A stretch of 32,229 nucleotides of DNA from Clostridiales bacterium (GCA_022508405.1 JAFLVI010000001.1:1-32229), one strand, 5' to 3'; shown: positions 7,715 through 15,738, numbered from the stretch's first letter. A program made the numbers and translations. Notes: a model not told the origin generated them from the letters alone.

Positions 7715-7831
7715 TGTCGAAAAAGGCGAGTACTTATTAAGTTCGACAATCAGTTGTTTAATGTCGAAAATAACGGGTATTACAACAATTCGACATATGT
7801 CGAATACATATAATACTCGACGTAATCGACA
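7715..7831. promoter_or_regulatory. Array of six Spo0A-box-like half sites
   Basis: TGTCGA or its inverse occurs at 7715, 7743, 7762, 7790, 7798 and 7826. They form three inverted pairs (7715/7743, 7762/7790, 7798/7826), each TGTCGA-N22-TCGACA with a 28-bp offset. Five of the six extend to the full 7-mer TGTCGAA; the last is TGTCGAT read on the - strand. The middle is a perfect 18-bp palindrome, ATTCGACATATGTCGAAT (7788-7805). A further near match, TCGACG, is at 7817. TGTCGAA is the published core of the Spo0A box. The array ends 36 bp before the -35 of the protease promoter. Confidence 0.8.
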
Positions 7832-7867
7832 ATTATTTCGTTACGCCCATCCGGTCGCGCATTGATG

Positions 7868-7896
7868 TTGACAATATCCTGTAATTGTGGTAAAAT
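7868..7896 (+). promoter_or_regulatory. Strong promoter giving a leaderless protease transcript
   Basis: TTGACA (7868-7873), 17-bp spacer, extended TGG, TAAAAT (7891-7896), 6-nt discriminator ACCGAT, then ATG at 7903. Predicted +1 is the A of ATG. No Shine-Dalgarno is present. Confidence 0.82.
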
Positions 7897-7902
7897 ACCG
7901 AT

Positions 7903-9327
7903 ATGGACGAACAAAAGCAAAATCCGGATTTTAATATTGAAAGCGAATCAAAAGCGCCTGCGCCCGTCGACGCCGTGCCGCCTATAAGCGACATGATGCT
8001 TCCGCGCGATCAATTACCGCTTGTCGCCGTTAAACCCGAATTGCCGGCAGAGCCCGCGCATGTAACTAGGTTGGAAGACGACGGTGCGGATGAGAGCATG
8101 CACGGCGGATATGCGTCCGTAAAAGGCACACCTGTACACAAGCGAGAGAATCGACTTGTTTGGATTGTGATTGCCGTTATGACAATCATGTGCATTGCAG
8201 TGGGCATTTGCTCGTCAGTCATCACCGCAAGGCTGGTGCAAAAGGGTATGAAGCCATGGTATGTCAAATCGGACGGGGAAGTTCAGCAGCACATTTCCGC
8301 TATTGTAACCTTGCGCAAGGACAGCATTGTGGAAGTGCAGTGCGGTACTCTTAGCGGCAGCGGAATTGCAATGAAGCGAGACGGCAAAGAAGTTACGGTT
8401 TTGACCAATGCTCACGTTATTACTCAGTATGTGGACGGAGTCTTGTCCGTAAAGCCACAAGTGCGGTTTGCAGGCTATGACGATTTCTATATTGGAGACG
8501 TCAAGGGCTATGACGAGCATTACGACGTGGCGGTGATTATAGTTACCGTCGATGACGAACTTCCTATCTACGATATAGACGGCAGCTACGTTGTGTCGCC
8601 CGACGTAACGTTTAAAGAAGGCGACTATGTTGTTTCCATAGGCAATGCCATGAGCATGGGCATTGCTTCGTACGACGGCATAATATCGCGCAAGGCCGAA
8701 CTTTTCGACTGCGACAAACTGTTTGGAAAAGGCGGAACAAAGACCGTGCCGGTATTTCGTACCACAGCCGTAATCAACGCCGGCATGAGCGGCGGCGGCG
8801 TGTTTGATATGGAAGGCAGGCTTGTGGGACTGGGCACGTACAGAATGAGCAGTTCCGTCGACTTTAACCCCGATGACCCGTCAACTCATAATCCGGCGTT
8901 CGATGTGGAAAACACAGGCTTTGCCACGCCGATATCCATTGTGTATCCGGTGTATAAGCGCATACTCGCAAGCAGCGGCGGTCAGGTGGGATTGTTTTCG
9001 GTAGAGAACAAAAAAACAAATTCCGCCATAGGACAGGTGGACTTGTCGCAGATAGGCGTAACTTGCGAATATAAAAACGGCAAGCTTGTAGTAGTCGGCG
9101 CAAACAGCGGAAGCGGAATTCAAGTAGGCGATATTATTACCAAGATTGGAAATATCGAAGTCTATAAAAAGGTATCCGGCGTAGAAGTAGTAGCGGATAT
9201 CTGCGAGGTGACGGGAGCGTTTTTAAGGTATCACCGCAGCGGATCGGGCGACGTGCTTAAATTAACCGTTTTGCGCGGCGACGTAAGCAAAACCGCCACG
9301 TTTAACGGATTCCGTTATGCGATTTAG
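7903..9327 (+). CDS. Membrane-anchored HtrA-like serine protease with PDZ domain
   Basis: 474 aa. An acidic, Pro-rich cytoplasmic segment (1-80) precedes one transmembrane helix (about 85-107); the trypsin-like domain follows outside the membrane, and a PDZ-like domain covers about 385-465 (IQVGDIITKIGNIEVY). The triad can be read as His171 (LTNAHVI), Asp208 (HYDVAVI) and Ser296 (GMSGGG, where HtrA usually has GNSGGP). Family members degrade or process misfolded or specific envelope proteins. The ATG coincides with the predicted transcription start, so the mRNA should be leaderless. The start of the next gene overlaps its stop by 11 bp, so the two are probably co-expressed. The upstream Spo0A-box array points to sporulation or stationary-phase control. 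Confidence 0.9.
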   Translation: MDEQKQNPDFNIESESKAPAPVDAVPPISDMMLPRDQLPLVAVKPELPAEPAHVTRLEDDGADESMHGGYASVKGTPVHKRENRLVWIVIAVMTIMCIAVGICSSVITARLVQKGMKPWYVKSDGEVQQHISAIVTLRKDSIVEVQCGTLSGSGIAMKRDGKEVTVLTNAHVITQYVDGVLSVKPQVRFAGYDDFYIGDVKGYDEHYDVAVIIVTVDDELPIYDIDGSYVVSPDVTFKEGDYVVSIGNAMSMGIASYDGIISRKAELFDCDKLFGKGGTKTVPVFRTTAVINAGMSGGGVFDMEGRLVGLGTYRMSSSVDFNPDDPSTHNPAFDVENTGFATPISIVYPVYKRILASSGGQVGLFSVENKKTNSAIGQVDLSQIGVTCEYKNGKLVVVGANSGSGIQVGDIITKIGNIEVYKKVSGVEVVADICEVTGAFLRYHRSGSGDVLKLTVLRGDVSKTATFNGFRYAI

Positions 9328-10411
9328 CCGAAAGCTGTTTTTGTGTTTTGCGGCGATTGTTGCTTCGGCCGTAATGCTGTGCGGCTGCGGCATGGATATT
9401 ACTTCACCCGACATACAGCCGCATATTTCCGCGGCAAAATCCGCGCATGCCGTGCCCATAGACGGGTACGAGCAATTTATAATGCCCGAGTTTTCCGGAG
9501 CGCTTTCCGCCAAGCAGTATCGCGAGCGCGTTTCGCTTTTGTACGACGCTGTGGTGTATGACGGCAAAAAACCGGTTTTTATAGACGGCGATCCCGTCAA
9601 ACCGATATACGACACTGCGCATAATTTTTTGTCGACATACATTCACGACGAATGGGACGAATCGGTGCGCGAGATAAACACCGTGCATGCAATTCACGAC
9701 TGGCTGATTTACACTACCGACTACGACTTTGCGCTTTACGATTCGTACAAGGCGGGCGGCACCGACTATGCGGATAATCCCGCCTTCAACATAGACGGCG
9801 TGCTGTTAAACGGCAAGGCGGTGTGCGACGGACTGGCGCGGGCGTTTAACTTTTTGTGCGCTATGGAAGGGCTGCAAAGCGTGCGCGTTACCGGCTCGTT
9901 TGCGTCTTCGCTTCACGCATGGAACAAGGTGAAAATAGGCGGGGAGTGGCTAAACGTGGACGTCACGTCGGACGCGGTGCATTACGCCGTAAGCGGCAAA
10001 AGTTACAAGCAGATTGCGCACGGCTTTATGCTTGTGTGCGACGATACGCTAAAAAGCTTTGCGCCCAACGGACACGACTTTGTGGATACGCCGTTTACAG
10101 CAAACGCCGATTACGATTACTTTTCGGGCGAAATAATAAAGATAGGGAACAAAACGTATTCGCGCGTGGTTAAGTCGCAATCCGAGCTTAACGCAATTTT
10201 TTCCGCCGTGTCCGCGCAAAAGGGCAAGATAGGCAAGATAGAACTCAAGCTGGAATTTTCCGGCAAAACGCAGGTGAACAGCGCCGATATGTACTCCGCC
10301 GAAATACGCAAGGCGTACGGCAAGGTGGACAACATAGGTTTCGATATATCCAACGGCTACCCGTATTTTCGCTTTCCAAACGGAGTATATCTGTTTCTTA
10401 TCTACAAATGA
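9317..10411 (+). CDS. Transglutaminase-like lipoprotein
   Basis: 364 aa. The N-terminus has a lipoprotein-type signal peptide with lipobox-like LCGC (Cys24). A transglutaminase-like fold follows, with a readable triad Cys170 (GKAVCDGLA), His200 (SLHAWNKV) and Asp215 (WLNVDVTSD). Such extracellular domains act as proteases, peptidases or cross-linkers on envelope substrates; the substrate cannot be read from sequence. A C-terminal region of about 120 aa has no family I recognise. The ATG overlaps the protease gene by 11 bp in another frame, suggesting translational coupling. The last six codons and the stop form one arm and the loop of an 18-bp perfect hairpin (10392-10430). Confidence 0.87.
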   Translation: MRFSRKLFLCFAAIVASAVMLCGCGMDITSPDIQPHISAAKSAHAVPIDGYEQFIMPEFSGALSAKQYRERVSLLYDAVVYDGKKPVFIDGDPVKPIYDTAHNFLSTYIHDEWDESVREINTVHAIHDWLIYTTDYDFALYDSYKAGGTDYADNPAFNIDGVLLNGKAVCDGLARAFNFLCAMEGLQSVRVTGSFASSLHAWNKVKIGGEWLNVDVTSDAVHYAVSGKSYKQIAHGFMLVCDDTLKSFAPNGHDFVDTPFTANADYDYFSGEIIKIGNKTYSRVVKSQSELNAIFSAVSAQKGKIGKIELKLEFSGKTQVNSADMYSAEIRKAYGKVDNIGFDISNGYPYFRFPNGVYLFLIYK

Positions 10412-10430
10412 AATTTGTAGATAAGAAACA
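10392..10430 (+). repeat. Perfect 18-bp hairpin centred on the transglutaminase stop codon
   Basis: TGTTTCTTATCTACAAAT (10392-10409) is followed by a GAA loop and its exact reverse complement (10413-10430). The TGA stop (10409-10411) lies at the loop. No T-tract follows, so it is not a textbook terminator. It has the same layout as the hairpin at the rnr stop. Confidence 0.93.
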
Positions 10431-10466
10431 ATTCGTAATTCGGAATTAAGAATTAGAAAAGGTTGA

Positions 10467-10499
10467 AAAATAAAACCGACACCGCAACGCGGTGTCGGT
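10467..10499 (-). terminator. Terminator after the acyl carrier protein gene
   Basis: ACCGACACCGC (10475-10485) and GCGGTGTCGGT (10489-10499) form a perfect 11-bp stem with a 3-nt loop. On the - strand it is followed by TTTATTTTT. It ends the ilvD-like/ACP transcript. Confidence 0.92.
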
Positions 10500-10516
10500 A
10501 ATTGTTTTTAAAAGTT

Positions 10517-10735
10517 TTATTTTTCCAGCATGTCGCTAAGGTCGCCGACGGTTACGATTTTGTCCATTACGTCGTCGTCCAGCGTTTTGCCAGTTTCGGA
10601 TTCCAGACTGAACATAAGTTCCATCAGCGCGAGTGAGTCGGCTTTTAGGTCGTCCTTAAAAGTGGTTTCGCGTGTGATTTTGCTTGCGTCTATTCCAAAG
10701 TAGTCGGCAAGCTCTTGTTGGATTTTTTCAAACAT
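10517..10735 (-). CDS. Acyl carrier protein
   Basis: 72 aa. The phosphopantetheine attachment motif is DLKADSLALMEL with Ser34, and the acidic four-helix layout is typical (MFEKIQQELADYFGID at the start). ACPs carry acyl chains as thioesters on the 4'-phosphopantetheine arm. An AAAGGAG-type site lies before the ATG. It follows the ilvD-like gene by 18 bp on the same strand with no terminator between them, so they are very likely co-transcribed. No fab genes are nearby, so it may be a specialised ACP and not the main fatty-acid one; that is inference. Confidence 0.93.
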   Translation of the reverse strand: MFEKIQQELADYFGIDASKITRETTFKDDLKADSLALMELMFSLESETGKTLDDDVMDKIVTVGDLSDMLEK

Positions 10736-10753
10736 GATATATCTCCTTTTTGA

Positions 10754-12406
10754 TTAAAATTTCTTTTTGAGAACCGCGCCTTCCGCGGCGGTGGTGACTA
10801 GATTTTGATACCTTAACAGCCAGCCTGTGGCGTTGGGGTCTTTGGGACGAAGCTTTTTTTGTCTGGCCTGAAGCTCCTTTGCGGGAACTTCCAGCGACAC
10901 CTTGCCGCCCGCTATGTCTATTTTGATTATATCGCCGTCCTTGACGAGCGCAATCTTGCCGCCGTCCGCAGCCTCGGGGCAGACGTGGCCTATTACCGTG
11001 CCGCGCGTTACGCCGGATATCCTGCCGTCCGTGACTATTGCCACGTCGTCTTCAAGACCCATGCCGACTATTGCCGCCGCCGCGGCGATCATTTCGCGCA
11101 TGCCAGGGCCGCCCTTAGGTCCTTCGTAGCGAATTACCACTACGTCGCCCTTTTTGATTCTGCCCGAATATATGGCTTCTACGGCGTCTTCTTCGCGGTC
11201 GAAGCACTTTGCTTTGCCGCTTATTGTGCCTTTGCTTGCATTTGTGCGCTTTGCCAGCGCGCCCATTTCCGCAAGGTTGCCTTTTAATACAGCTATGCCG
11301 CCGGTAGCGATCGGATTATCTATCTTGTGTATTACCGCGCTGTCCTTTACGTGCGCATGCTCGTAAAGGTCGGAAAGCGAACTGCCTGAAACGGTGCGCA
11401 GCGAGCCGTCTATAAGGTTGCTTTTTGCAAGTTCGTGCAACACCGCTTGCACGCCGCCCGCGCGGTGGAAGTCCGCCATGTCCGCCTCGCCGTACGGCTG
11501 AAGGGATACAAGCGTGGGGGTAGCGCTCGATACGGTTTGAACATAGTCAAGGTTAAGCGGGATATTGCATTCCGCGGCAACCGCCATTAAATGCAAGACC
11601 GTGCCCGCCGAGCCGCCTAGCGCCGAGTCTAACCTAAGCGCGTTGGTAAATGCGCGCTTATTGAGTATCATTTTGGGCGTTTCCGCATTGCGCACTAGAT
11701 CGCAAACGCAAAGTCCGCTTGTTTTGGCAATGCGCGTGCGCTCACTGCCGATAGCCGGCGCCGTTCCGTTGCCGGCAAGCGCCATACCCAGCGCTTCCAG
11801 TACGCAACCCAAAGGATTGGCCGCATACATGCCGTTTGCACTGCCCGCCGCGGAGCAGGCTATTGCTTCGGCATTTGTCAATTCGTCAAGGCTAACGGAT
11901 CCGCGCTTTACATTGCCTACGCCTTCGTACAAAGACGCAAATCCGATTTTTTTGCCGTTTAGTATGCCGCTTTCCATGGGGCCGCCCGTCACGAATACGG
12001 ACGGAATGTTTACGCGCGCCGCGCCCATAAGCATGCCCGCAACGGCGTTTTTGCTGTTTGGAATAAACACCGCGCCGTCAAACCCGTGCGAGATGAGCAT
12101 TGTTTCCACGCTGTCGGCAATCAGTTCGCGCGTGGGCAGGGAGTAGCGTAGCCCTGCGCCGCCCGCCGCTATGCCGTCGCACACGCTGATAGACGGAAGC
12201 GTTACCGGCGTGCAACCGCCCGCGCAAATGCCACGCTTGACCGCATCCGCTATTTCGTCCAAATGCATATGCCCCGGCACAATGTCCGAGCGCGAAGAAA
12301 TTACGGCGATGAGCGGCTTGTTCAGCTCTTCGTCCGTAAGCCCGAGCGCCTTGAGCATGGCACGTTGCGGCGCTTTTTCCATTCCTGTGTAAAGTTCCTG
12401 CGACAT
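10754..12406 (-). CDS. IlvD/Edd-family dehydratase homologue lacking Fe-S and Mg ligands
   Basis: 550 aa, full length for the family of dihydroxy-acid and sugar-acid dehydratases. Retained: [39 protein letters not shown] and VTDGRISG with its Ser. Altered: the PNCDKIVPG motif (Fe-S Cys, Mg Asp, carbamylated Lys) reads PNSKNAVAG at 116-124, and GSCAGM (second Fe-S Cys) reads GSANGM at 188-193. CDGIAMGHEGM reads [11 protein letters not shown]. The cofactor site therefore appears lost, so IlvD activity is unlikely despite the family match. AAGGAAG precedes ATG 12406, and a consensus promoter lies at 12433-12461. An ACP gene follows in the same transcript. The function is unknown; it could be a binding or non-Fe-S enzyme. 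Confidence 0.88.
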   Translation of the reverse strand: MSQELYTGMEKAPQRAMLKALGLTDEELNKPLIAVISSRSDIVPGHMHLDEIADAVKRGICAGGCTPVTLPSISVCDGIAAGGAGLRYSLPTRELIADSVETMLISHGFDGAVFIPNSKNAVAGMLMGAARVNIPSVFVTGGPMESGILNGKKIGFASLYEGVGNVKRGSVSLDELTNAEAIACSAAGSANGMYAANPLGCVLEALGMALAGNGTAPAIGSERTRIAKTSGLCVCDLVRNAETPKMILNKRAFTNALRLDSALGGSAGTVLHLMAVAAECNIPLNLDYVQTVSSATPTLVSLQPYGEADMADFHRAGGVQAVLHELAKSNLIDGSLRTVSGSSLSDLYEHAHVKDSAVIHKIDNPIATGGIAVLKGNLAEMGALAKRTNASKGTISGKAKCFDREEDAVEAIYSGRIKKGDVVVIRYEGPKGGPGMREMIAAAAAIVGMGLEDDVAIVTDGRISGVTRGTVIGHVCPEAADGGKIALVKDGDIIKIDIAGGKVSLEVPAKELQARQKKLRPKDPNATGWLLRYQNLVTTAAEGAVLKKKF

Positions 12407-12432
12407 AAAAACTTCCTTTATTGATATACTTT

Positions 12433-12461
12433 ATTTTAACACTAACGCCGCCGTTTGTCAA
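12433..12461 (-). promoter_or_regulatory. Promoter of the ilvD-like/ACP operon
   Basis: On the - strand TTGACA (12461-12456), 17-bp spacer, extended TGT, TAAAAT (12438-12433). Start near 12426, about 20 nt before the ATG. Confidence 0.85.
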
Positions 12462-12473
12462 TTTTTAAACAAC

Positions 12474-12509
12474 AAAAAAGGACTAAAACAATGCGTTTAA
12501 GTCCTTTTT
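12474..12509. terminator. Bidirectional terminator hairpin
   Basis: AAAAAAGGACT (12474-12484) and AGTCCTTTTT (12500-12509) form a 10-bp stem with A and T flanks, so it can work in both directions. It ends the - strand membrane-protein gene before the ilvD-like promoter. Confidence 0.85.
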
Positions 12510-12537
12510 ATGCCCATTTTTTACTGTTTTTTGGATT

Positions 12538-12852
12538 TTACAGCATCAGCGGGATGTTATTGTTGGCAAAAATGTAGTTGTAAACCGTAGGAACGCGAAT
12601 GGCTATTGCGCTTGCTATCAGGAATAACGCCAGCGTCAAAAACACCAAACGCAAAATCCAGCTTTGCGTCCACCCCAGCGCGTTGTACAGCACCACTACG
12701 TACATAAGGCACAGCACCACCGTGCGCGTTATTGCCATGGCGGTTATTACACCTTCGGGCACCGAGTTGTACGCCATTATCCAAGATATCACCCATAGCA
12801 CTGCGTACGCGACTAAAATTATAACCGATAACGTTCTGTCAAGTTTTTTCAT
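12538..12852 (-). CDS. Small three-helix membrane protein, function unknown
   Basis: 104 aa. Three hydrophobic segments are visible at about 9-29, 36-58 and 65-86, with a short polar C-terminus (YNYIFANNNIPLML) and a basic N-terminus (MKKLDR), suggesting the N-terminus is inside. A strong AAGGAG lies 8 nt before the ATG, and - strand TATAAT-like elements are just upstream (about 12870-12885). No family is recognised. A terminator downstream makes it a single-gene unit, separate from the ilvD-like/ACP pair. Confidence 0.8.
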   Translation of the reverse strand: MKKLDRTLSVIILVAYAVLWVISWIMAYNSVPEGVITAMAITRTVVLCLMYVVVLYNALGWTQSWILRLVFLTLALFLIASAIAIRVPTVYNYIFANNNIPLML

Positions 12853-12961
12853 GATTAACTCCTTGTCTTAATTATAAACATTATAGCACTTAATTCTTAA
12901 AAAACAATATGAGCAAGATTAGAAAACGATTAGAAATGCAACGCCGCCTATACGCATGCGG

Positions 12962-12990
12962 TTGACAATGATTCGGGCAGGGTATATAAT
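12962..12990 (+). promoter_or_regulatory. Consensus sigma-A promoter of the thioesterase gene
   Basis: TTGACA (12962-12967), 17-bp spacer, TATAAT (12985-12990), both perfect matches. AAAGGAGAAGG lies ahead of the ATG at 13020. Confidence 0.92.
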
Positions 12991-13019
12991 GACTATACGT
13001 TTGCGCAAAGGAGAAGGTT

Positions 13020-13514
13020 ATGAAGGTTTTGTCTAAGCAGAATAATTCGCATATGTGCCTTATTTGCGGCATGGAAAACACCGCGGGAGTGCGCGGTCAG
13101 TTTTACAATATGGAAGACGGATCGGTGGGCGCACTGTTTACATTCCGCTCCGAACACCAAAGCTACCCGGGAAGAGTGCACGGCGGAATGCTTGCCACCA
13201 TGATTGACGAGCTTGCGGGCAGAGTGCTTTGGACAGATCATCCCGACCTAATCGCCGTCACTATGGACATAAACGTAAAGTACCGCAAGCCCGTGCCGTA
13301 CGACGTGCCGCTCAAGGGTAGGGGCATGTATGTGGAAAAGCTGTCGCGCGCGTATTCCGCAAAGTGCTATGTTATGGATATGGACGGAAATATCCTTGCC
13401 GACGGCGAAGCCAAGTACTTGATTTTGCCTGCGGAAAAGGTTTCCCCCGATACGACCTTGCAAAAGGAACTTGATATTTACATACCGGACGACGTGACGG
13501 AAATAGAATTTTAA
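13020..13514 (+). CDS. PaaI-type hotdog-fold thioesterase
   Basis: 164 aa. The motif GRVHGGMLATMIDELAG at about 57-73 is the hotdog helix of the PaaI/YigI group, with the catalytic acidic residue in IDE. These enzymes hydrolyse acyl-CoA (sometimes acyl-ACP) thioesters. The N-terminus has a Cys pair, CLICG, of a kind seen in some clostridial members and perhaps metal-binding. A consensus promoter and a strong ribosome binding site suggest good expression. It lies 2.3 kb from an ACP gene but in a separate unit, so a functional link is only possible. Confidence 0.9.
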   Translation: MKVLSKQNNSHMCLICGMENTAGVRGQFYNMEDGSVGALFTFRSEHQSYPGRVHGGMLATMIDELAGRVLWTDHPDLIAVTMDINVKYRKPVPYDVPLKGRGMYVEKLSRAYSAKCYVMDMDGNILADGEAKYLILPAEKVSPDTTLQKELDIYIPDDVTEIEF

Positions 13515-13562
13515 TTCTGAATTCGGAATTCGGAATTAAGAGTGAGCCGCTAAAACGGCATT

Positions 13563-13595
13563 AAAAAAACGGACGTGAAAATCACGTCCGTTTTT
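13563..13595. terminator. Bidirectional terminator between thioesterase and rubrerythrin
   Basis: CGGACGTGA (13570-13578) and TCACGTCCG (13582-13590) form a 9-bp stem extended by AAAAA/TTTTT flanks. It lies between two convergent genes. Confidence 0.93.
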
Positions 13596-13617
13596 GCTTT
13601 GGTTTAAATTTATTCGA

Positions 13618-14142
13618 TTATTTGCCGAAGTAGCGTTTAAGAAGACCCGCAAAGCCGGCGCCGTGACGAGCCTCGTCCTTTGCCATTTCGTGCACGGTGT
13701 CGTGAATGGCGTCGTAGCCGAGTTCTTTAGCGCGCTTAGCCAGCATGAGCTTGCCTTCGCAAGCGCCCGCTTCCGCCGCCGCTCTGAGCTCAAGATTCTT
13801 CTTGGTGGAATCGGTAACCACTTCGCCCAAAAGTTCGGCAAACTTGGAAGCGTGATCTGCCTCCTCGTAAGCGTAGCGTTTGTATGCTTCGGCGATTTCC
13901 GGATAGCCTTCGCGTTCGGCAACGCGCGCCATGGCAAGGTACATGCCCACCTCGGTGCATTCACCCATAAAGTTGGCCTTAAGCCCTTCCGTGACTTCCT
14001 TGTCCTCGACCTTACCGTCGCCCACGTGGTGCTCGCAAGCAAACTTTGCTTCGACTACGGGCACAAATTTTGTCGCCTTGCAGACGGGGCAGACGTCCAC
14101 GCCGTCTTCTACGATTTCACCGCAAACTGCGCATCTTTTCAT
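13618..14142 (-). CDS. Reverse rubrerythrin (N-terminal rubredoxin-like domain)
   Basis: 174 aa. A rubredoxin-like zinc-ribbon or iron knuckle ([15 protein letters not shown]) comes first, followed by a ferritin-like four-helix domain with EEADH at about 92-96 and DEARH near 158. This domain order defines the reverse rubrerythrins of anaerobes, which reduce hydrogen peroxide and oxygen with NAD(P)H-derived electrons. The track runs on to 14604, but MKRCAVCG at 14142 is the natural start, with AAAAGGAG upstream. It has its own promoter (14183-14211) and diverges from the MATE gene. Confidence 0.94.
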   Translation of the reverse strand: MKRCAVCGEIVEDGVDVCPVCKATKFVPVVEAKFACEHHVGDGKVEDKEVTEGLKANFMGECTEVGMYLAMARVAEREGYPEIAEAYKRYAYEEADHASKFAELLGEVVTDSTKKNLELRAAAEAGACEGKLMLAKRAKELGYDAIHDTVHEMAKDEARHGAGFAGLLKRYFGK

Positions 14143-14182
14143 GTTTATGTAACTCCTTTTGTAAGAATTTTTTGTTAAAGTA

Positions 14183-14211
14183 TTTATAGCATAAACCCTT
14201 TGGTTTGTCAA
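14183..14211 (-). promoter_or_regulatory. Promoter of the rubrerythrin gene
   Basis: On the - strand TTGACA (14211-14206), 17-bp spacer, extended TGC, TATAAA (14188-14183). Start expected about 35 nt before the ATG. Confidence 0.85.
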
Positions 14212-14251
14212 TCGTTTTTGTGCGACTGCTTGCTTTTGCGTCGGCAAAGAT

Positions 14252-14280
14252 TTGACATTTTTTTGTTGCGGTGCTATGAT
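14252..14280 (+). promoter_or_regulatory. Strong promoter giving a leaderless MATE transcript
   Basis: TTGACA (14252-14257), 17-bp spacer, extended TGC, TATGAT (14275-14280), 6-nt discriminator GATTTT, then GTG at 14287. Predicted +1 is the G of the GTG start. Confidence 0.8.
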
Positions 14281-14286
14281 GATTTT

Positions 14287-15738
14287 GTGAGCGATACGCA
14301 GGAGAAAAATATAGAAAATACCGGTACGGCAAAACACAAGCAAATGGATATGCTTAACGGCCCTATGCTTAAGAATATCCTTATTTTTGCGTTGCCGCTG
14401 GCGCTGTGCGGAATATTGCAACAGCTTTTTACTTCCGCCGATATGGCGGTTGTTTTTTGGTTTGACGGGAGCGTTGCGCAAAGTGCGGTCAACAGCAACG
14501 GCGCTTTGGTCAACCTGCTTATAAATCTGTTTTCCGGAATGTCGGTGGGCGTTACGGTGCTGATTGCCGCATATGTCGGCAAAAAACAGACTGACGACCT
14601 GCACAGCGTTGTTTTTACTTCGCTTGTTATCGCTACGGTCAGCGGCGTCATCTTGCTTGGTTTGGGCATAGGTGTTTCCGCGCCGCTGTTAAAGGCGATG
14701 AATACGCCCAAGGACGCGCTTCCGCTGGCTACAAAGTACCTGCGCATTTATTTTATAGGCATGCCGTTTCTTATGGTTTACAACTTTGGCGCGGCGGTGT
14801 TGCGCGGAGTGGGGGACACCAAAAAAGCGCTTATTATTCTTTTGGTGACAGGCGTGCTAAACGTCGGGCTTAACGTGCTGTTTGTGGCGGCGTTTAAAAT
14901 GAGCGTTGCCGGCGTTGCGCTGGCTACCGTAATATGCAACATCGCTTCCGCCGCACTCGTTATGGTGTTTATAATGAAGGACGGACTGTTTAAGATACGC
15001 AAGTCTTCGCGCGTCAAAAAAGATTATATTTTAAGTATTGTAAAAATCGGAATGCCTGCCGGTCTGCAAGGCGTGGTGTTTTCGGTCGCCAACGTGCTTA
15101 TTCAGTCGGCGGTTAATGGATTCGGCGCACAGGCGGTTGCGGGCAACGGCGACGCTGTCAACTTTGAAATGTACGTTTACTTTTTTATAAACGGGTTTGC
15201 GCAAGCCACCGTTACATTTTTCGGACAGAACTACGCGGCGGGCAAATTCGACCGGTGCAAACAGGTTTTTAAAATCAATATGCTTTGCTCGCTTGTGATT
15301 TCGGGCGTGCTGAGCGCTCTGTTTGTACCGCTGGCAAAAGTGTTTATTCGCATTTACACCAACGACGGTGTTGCAATAAAGTTTGCCGTTATGCGAATGT
15401 GGTGCGTGCTGTCCGGATCTTTGCTGTCCTGTTTGTACGAAATCCCCGGCGGTGCGCTTCGCGGCATGGGACACTCCATGCTGCCTGCGGTGTTTACCGT
15501 AATCGGATCGTGCGTGCTGCGCATAATTTGGATTTACACCGTATTCGCCGCGCACAAGGTGTTTTGGCTGTTGATTATTATATATCCGATTAGCTGGCTG
15601 GTAACTGGACTCGCCATGATTATAAGCTACTACATAATCTGCGTTAAGGCCGGTTTTTATGCGCGCAATCAGCAATCGGAAACAATCGAAACAGAAGACG
15701 TTATACTCGAAAATTCGGATATTGACATAGCGGTGTGA
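14287..15738 (+). CDS. MATE-family efflux transporter
   Basis: 483 aa from GTG 14287. The track's longer ORF from 14200 would start upstream of the promoter, so it is rejected. About 12 hydrophobic helices are present, and the MATE layout is clear: [19 protein letters not shown] at the start, [10 protein letters not shown], and [14 protein letters not shown] in the first half with its counterpart [17 protein letters not shown] in the second. MATE proteins export drugs, metabolites or organic cations using Na+ or H+ gradients. The start has no Shine-Dalgarno and coincides with the predicted transcription start. A sigma-A-like promoter for the next gene lies inside its last codons (15722-15749). 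Confidence 0.93.
   Translation: MSDTQEKNIENTGTAKHKQMDMLNGPMLKNILIFALPLALCGILQQLFTSADMAVVFWFDGSVAQSAVNSNGALVNLLINLFSGMSVGVTVLIAAYVGKKQTDDLHSVVFTSLVIATVSGVILLGLGIGVSAPLLKAMNTPKDALPLATKYLRIYFIGMPFLMVYNFGAAVLRGVGDTKKALIILLVTGVLNVGLNVLFVAAFKMSVAGVALATVICNIASAALVMVFIMKDGLFKIRKSSRVKKDYILSIVKIGMPAGLQGVVFSVANVLIQSAVNGFGAQAVAGNGDAVNFEMYVYFFINGFAQATVTFFGQNYAAGKFDRCKQVFKINMLCSLVISGVLSALFVPLAKVFIRIYTNDGVAIKFAVMRMWCVLSGSLLSCLYEIPGGALRGMGHSMLPAVFTVIGSCVLRIIWIYTVFAAHKVFWLLIIIYPISWLVTGLAMIISYYIICVKAGFYARNQQSETIETEDVILENSDIDIAV

Noticed and set aside
7788-7805. LexA (SOS) box
   Set aside because: Known Firmicute boxes have GAAC-N4-GTTC cores; this palindrome has TCGAC and repeats as half sites nearby.
7715-7831. 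loxP-like or Xer recombination sites (34-bp units with inverted arms)
   Set aside because: Arms are only 6-7 bp, the spacers differ between units, and no recombinase gene is nearby. The match to the Spo0A box is more direct.
7680-7865. 61-aa ORF before the protease gene
   Set aside because: It starts inside the ung terminator and covers the Spo0A-box array; no ribosome binding site.
9629-9637. Other TGTCGA/TTCGACA matches inside coding regions (for example near 9630, 16168, 18692 and 22523)
   Set aside because: Isolated single matches within genes are expected by chance and codon use; not called as regulatory.
14200-14286. Longer start for the MATE gene as given in the ORF track
   Set aside because: That start lies upstream of the consensus promoter, and the extra residues are not part of the MATE fold.
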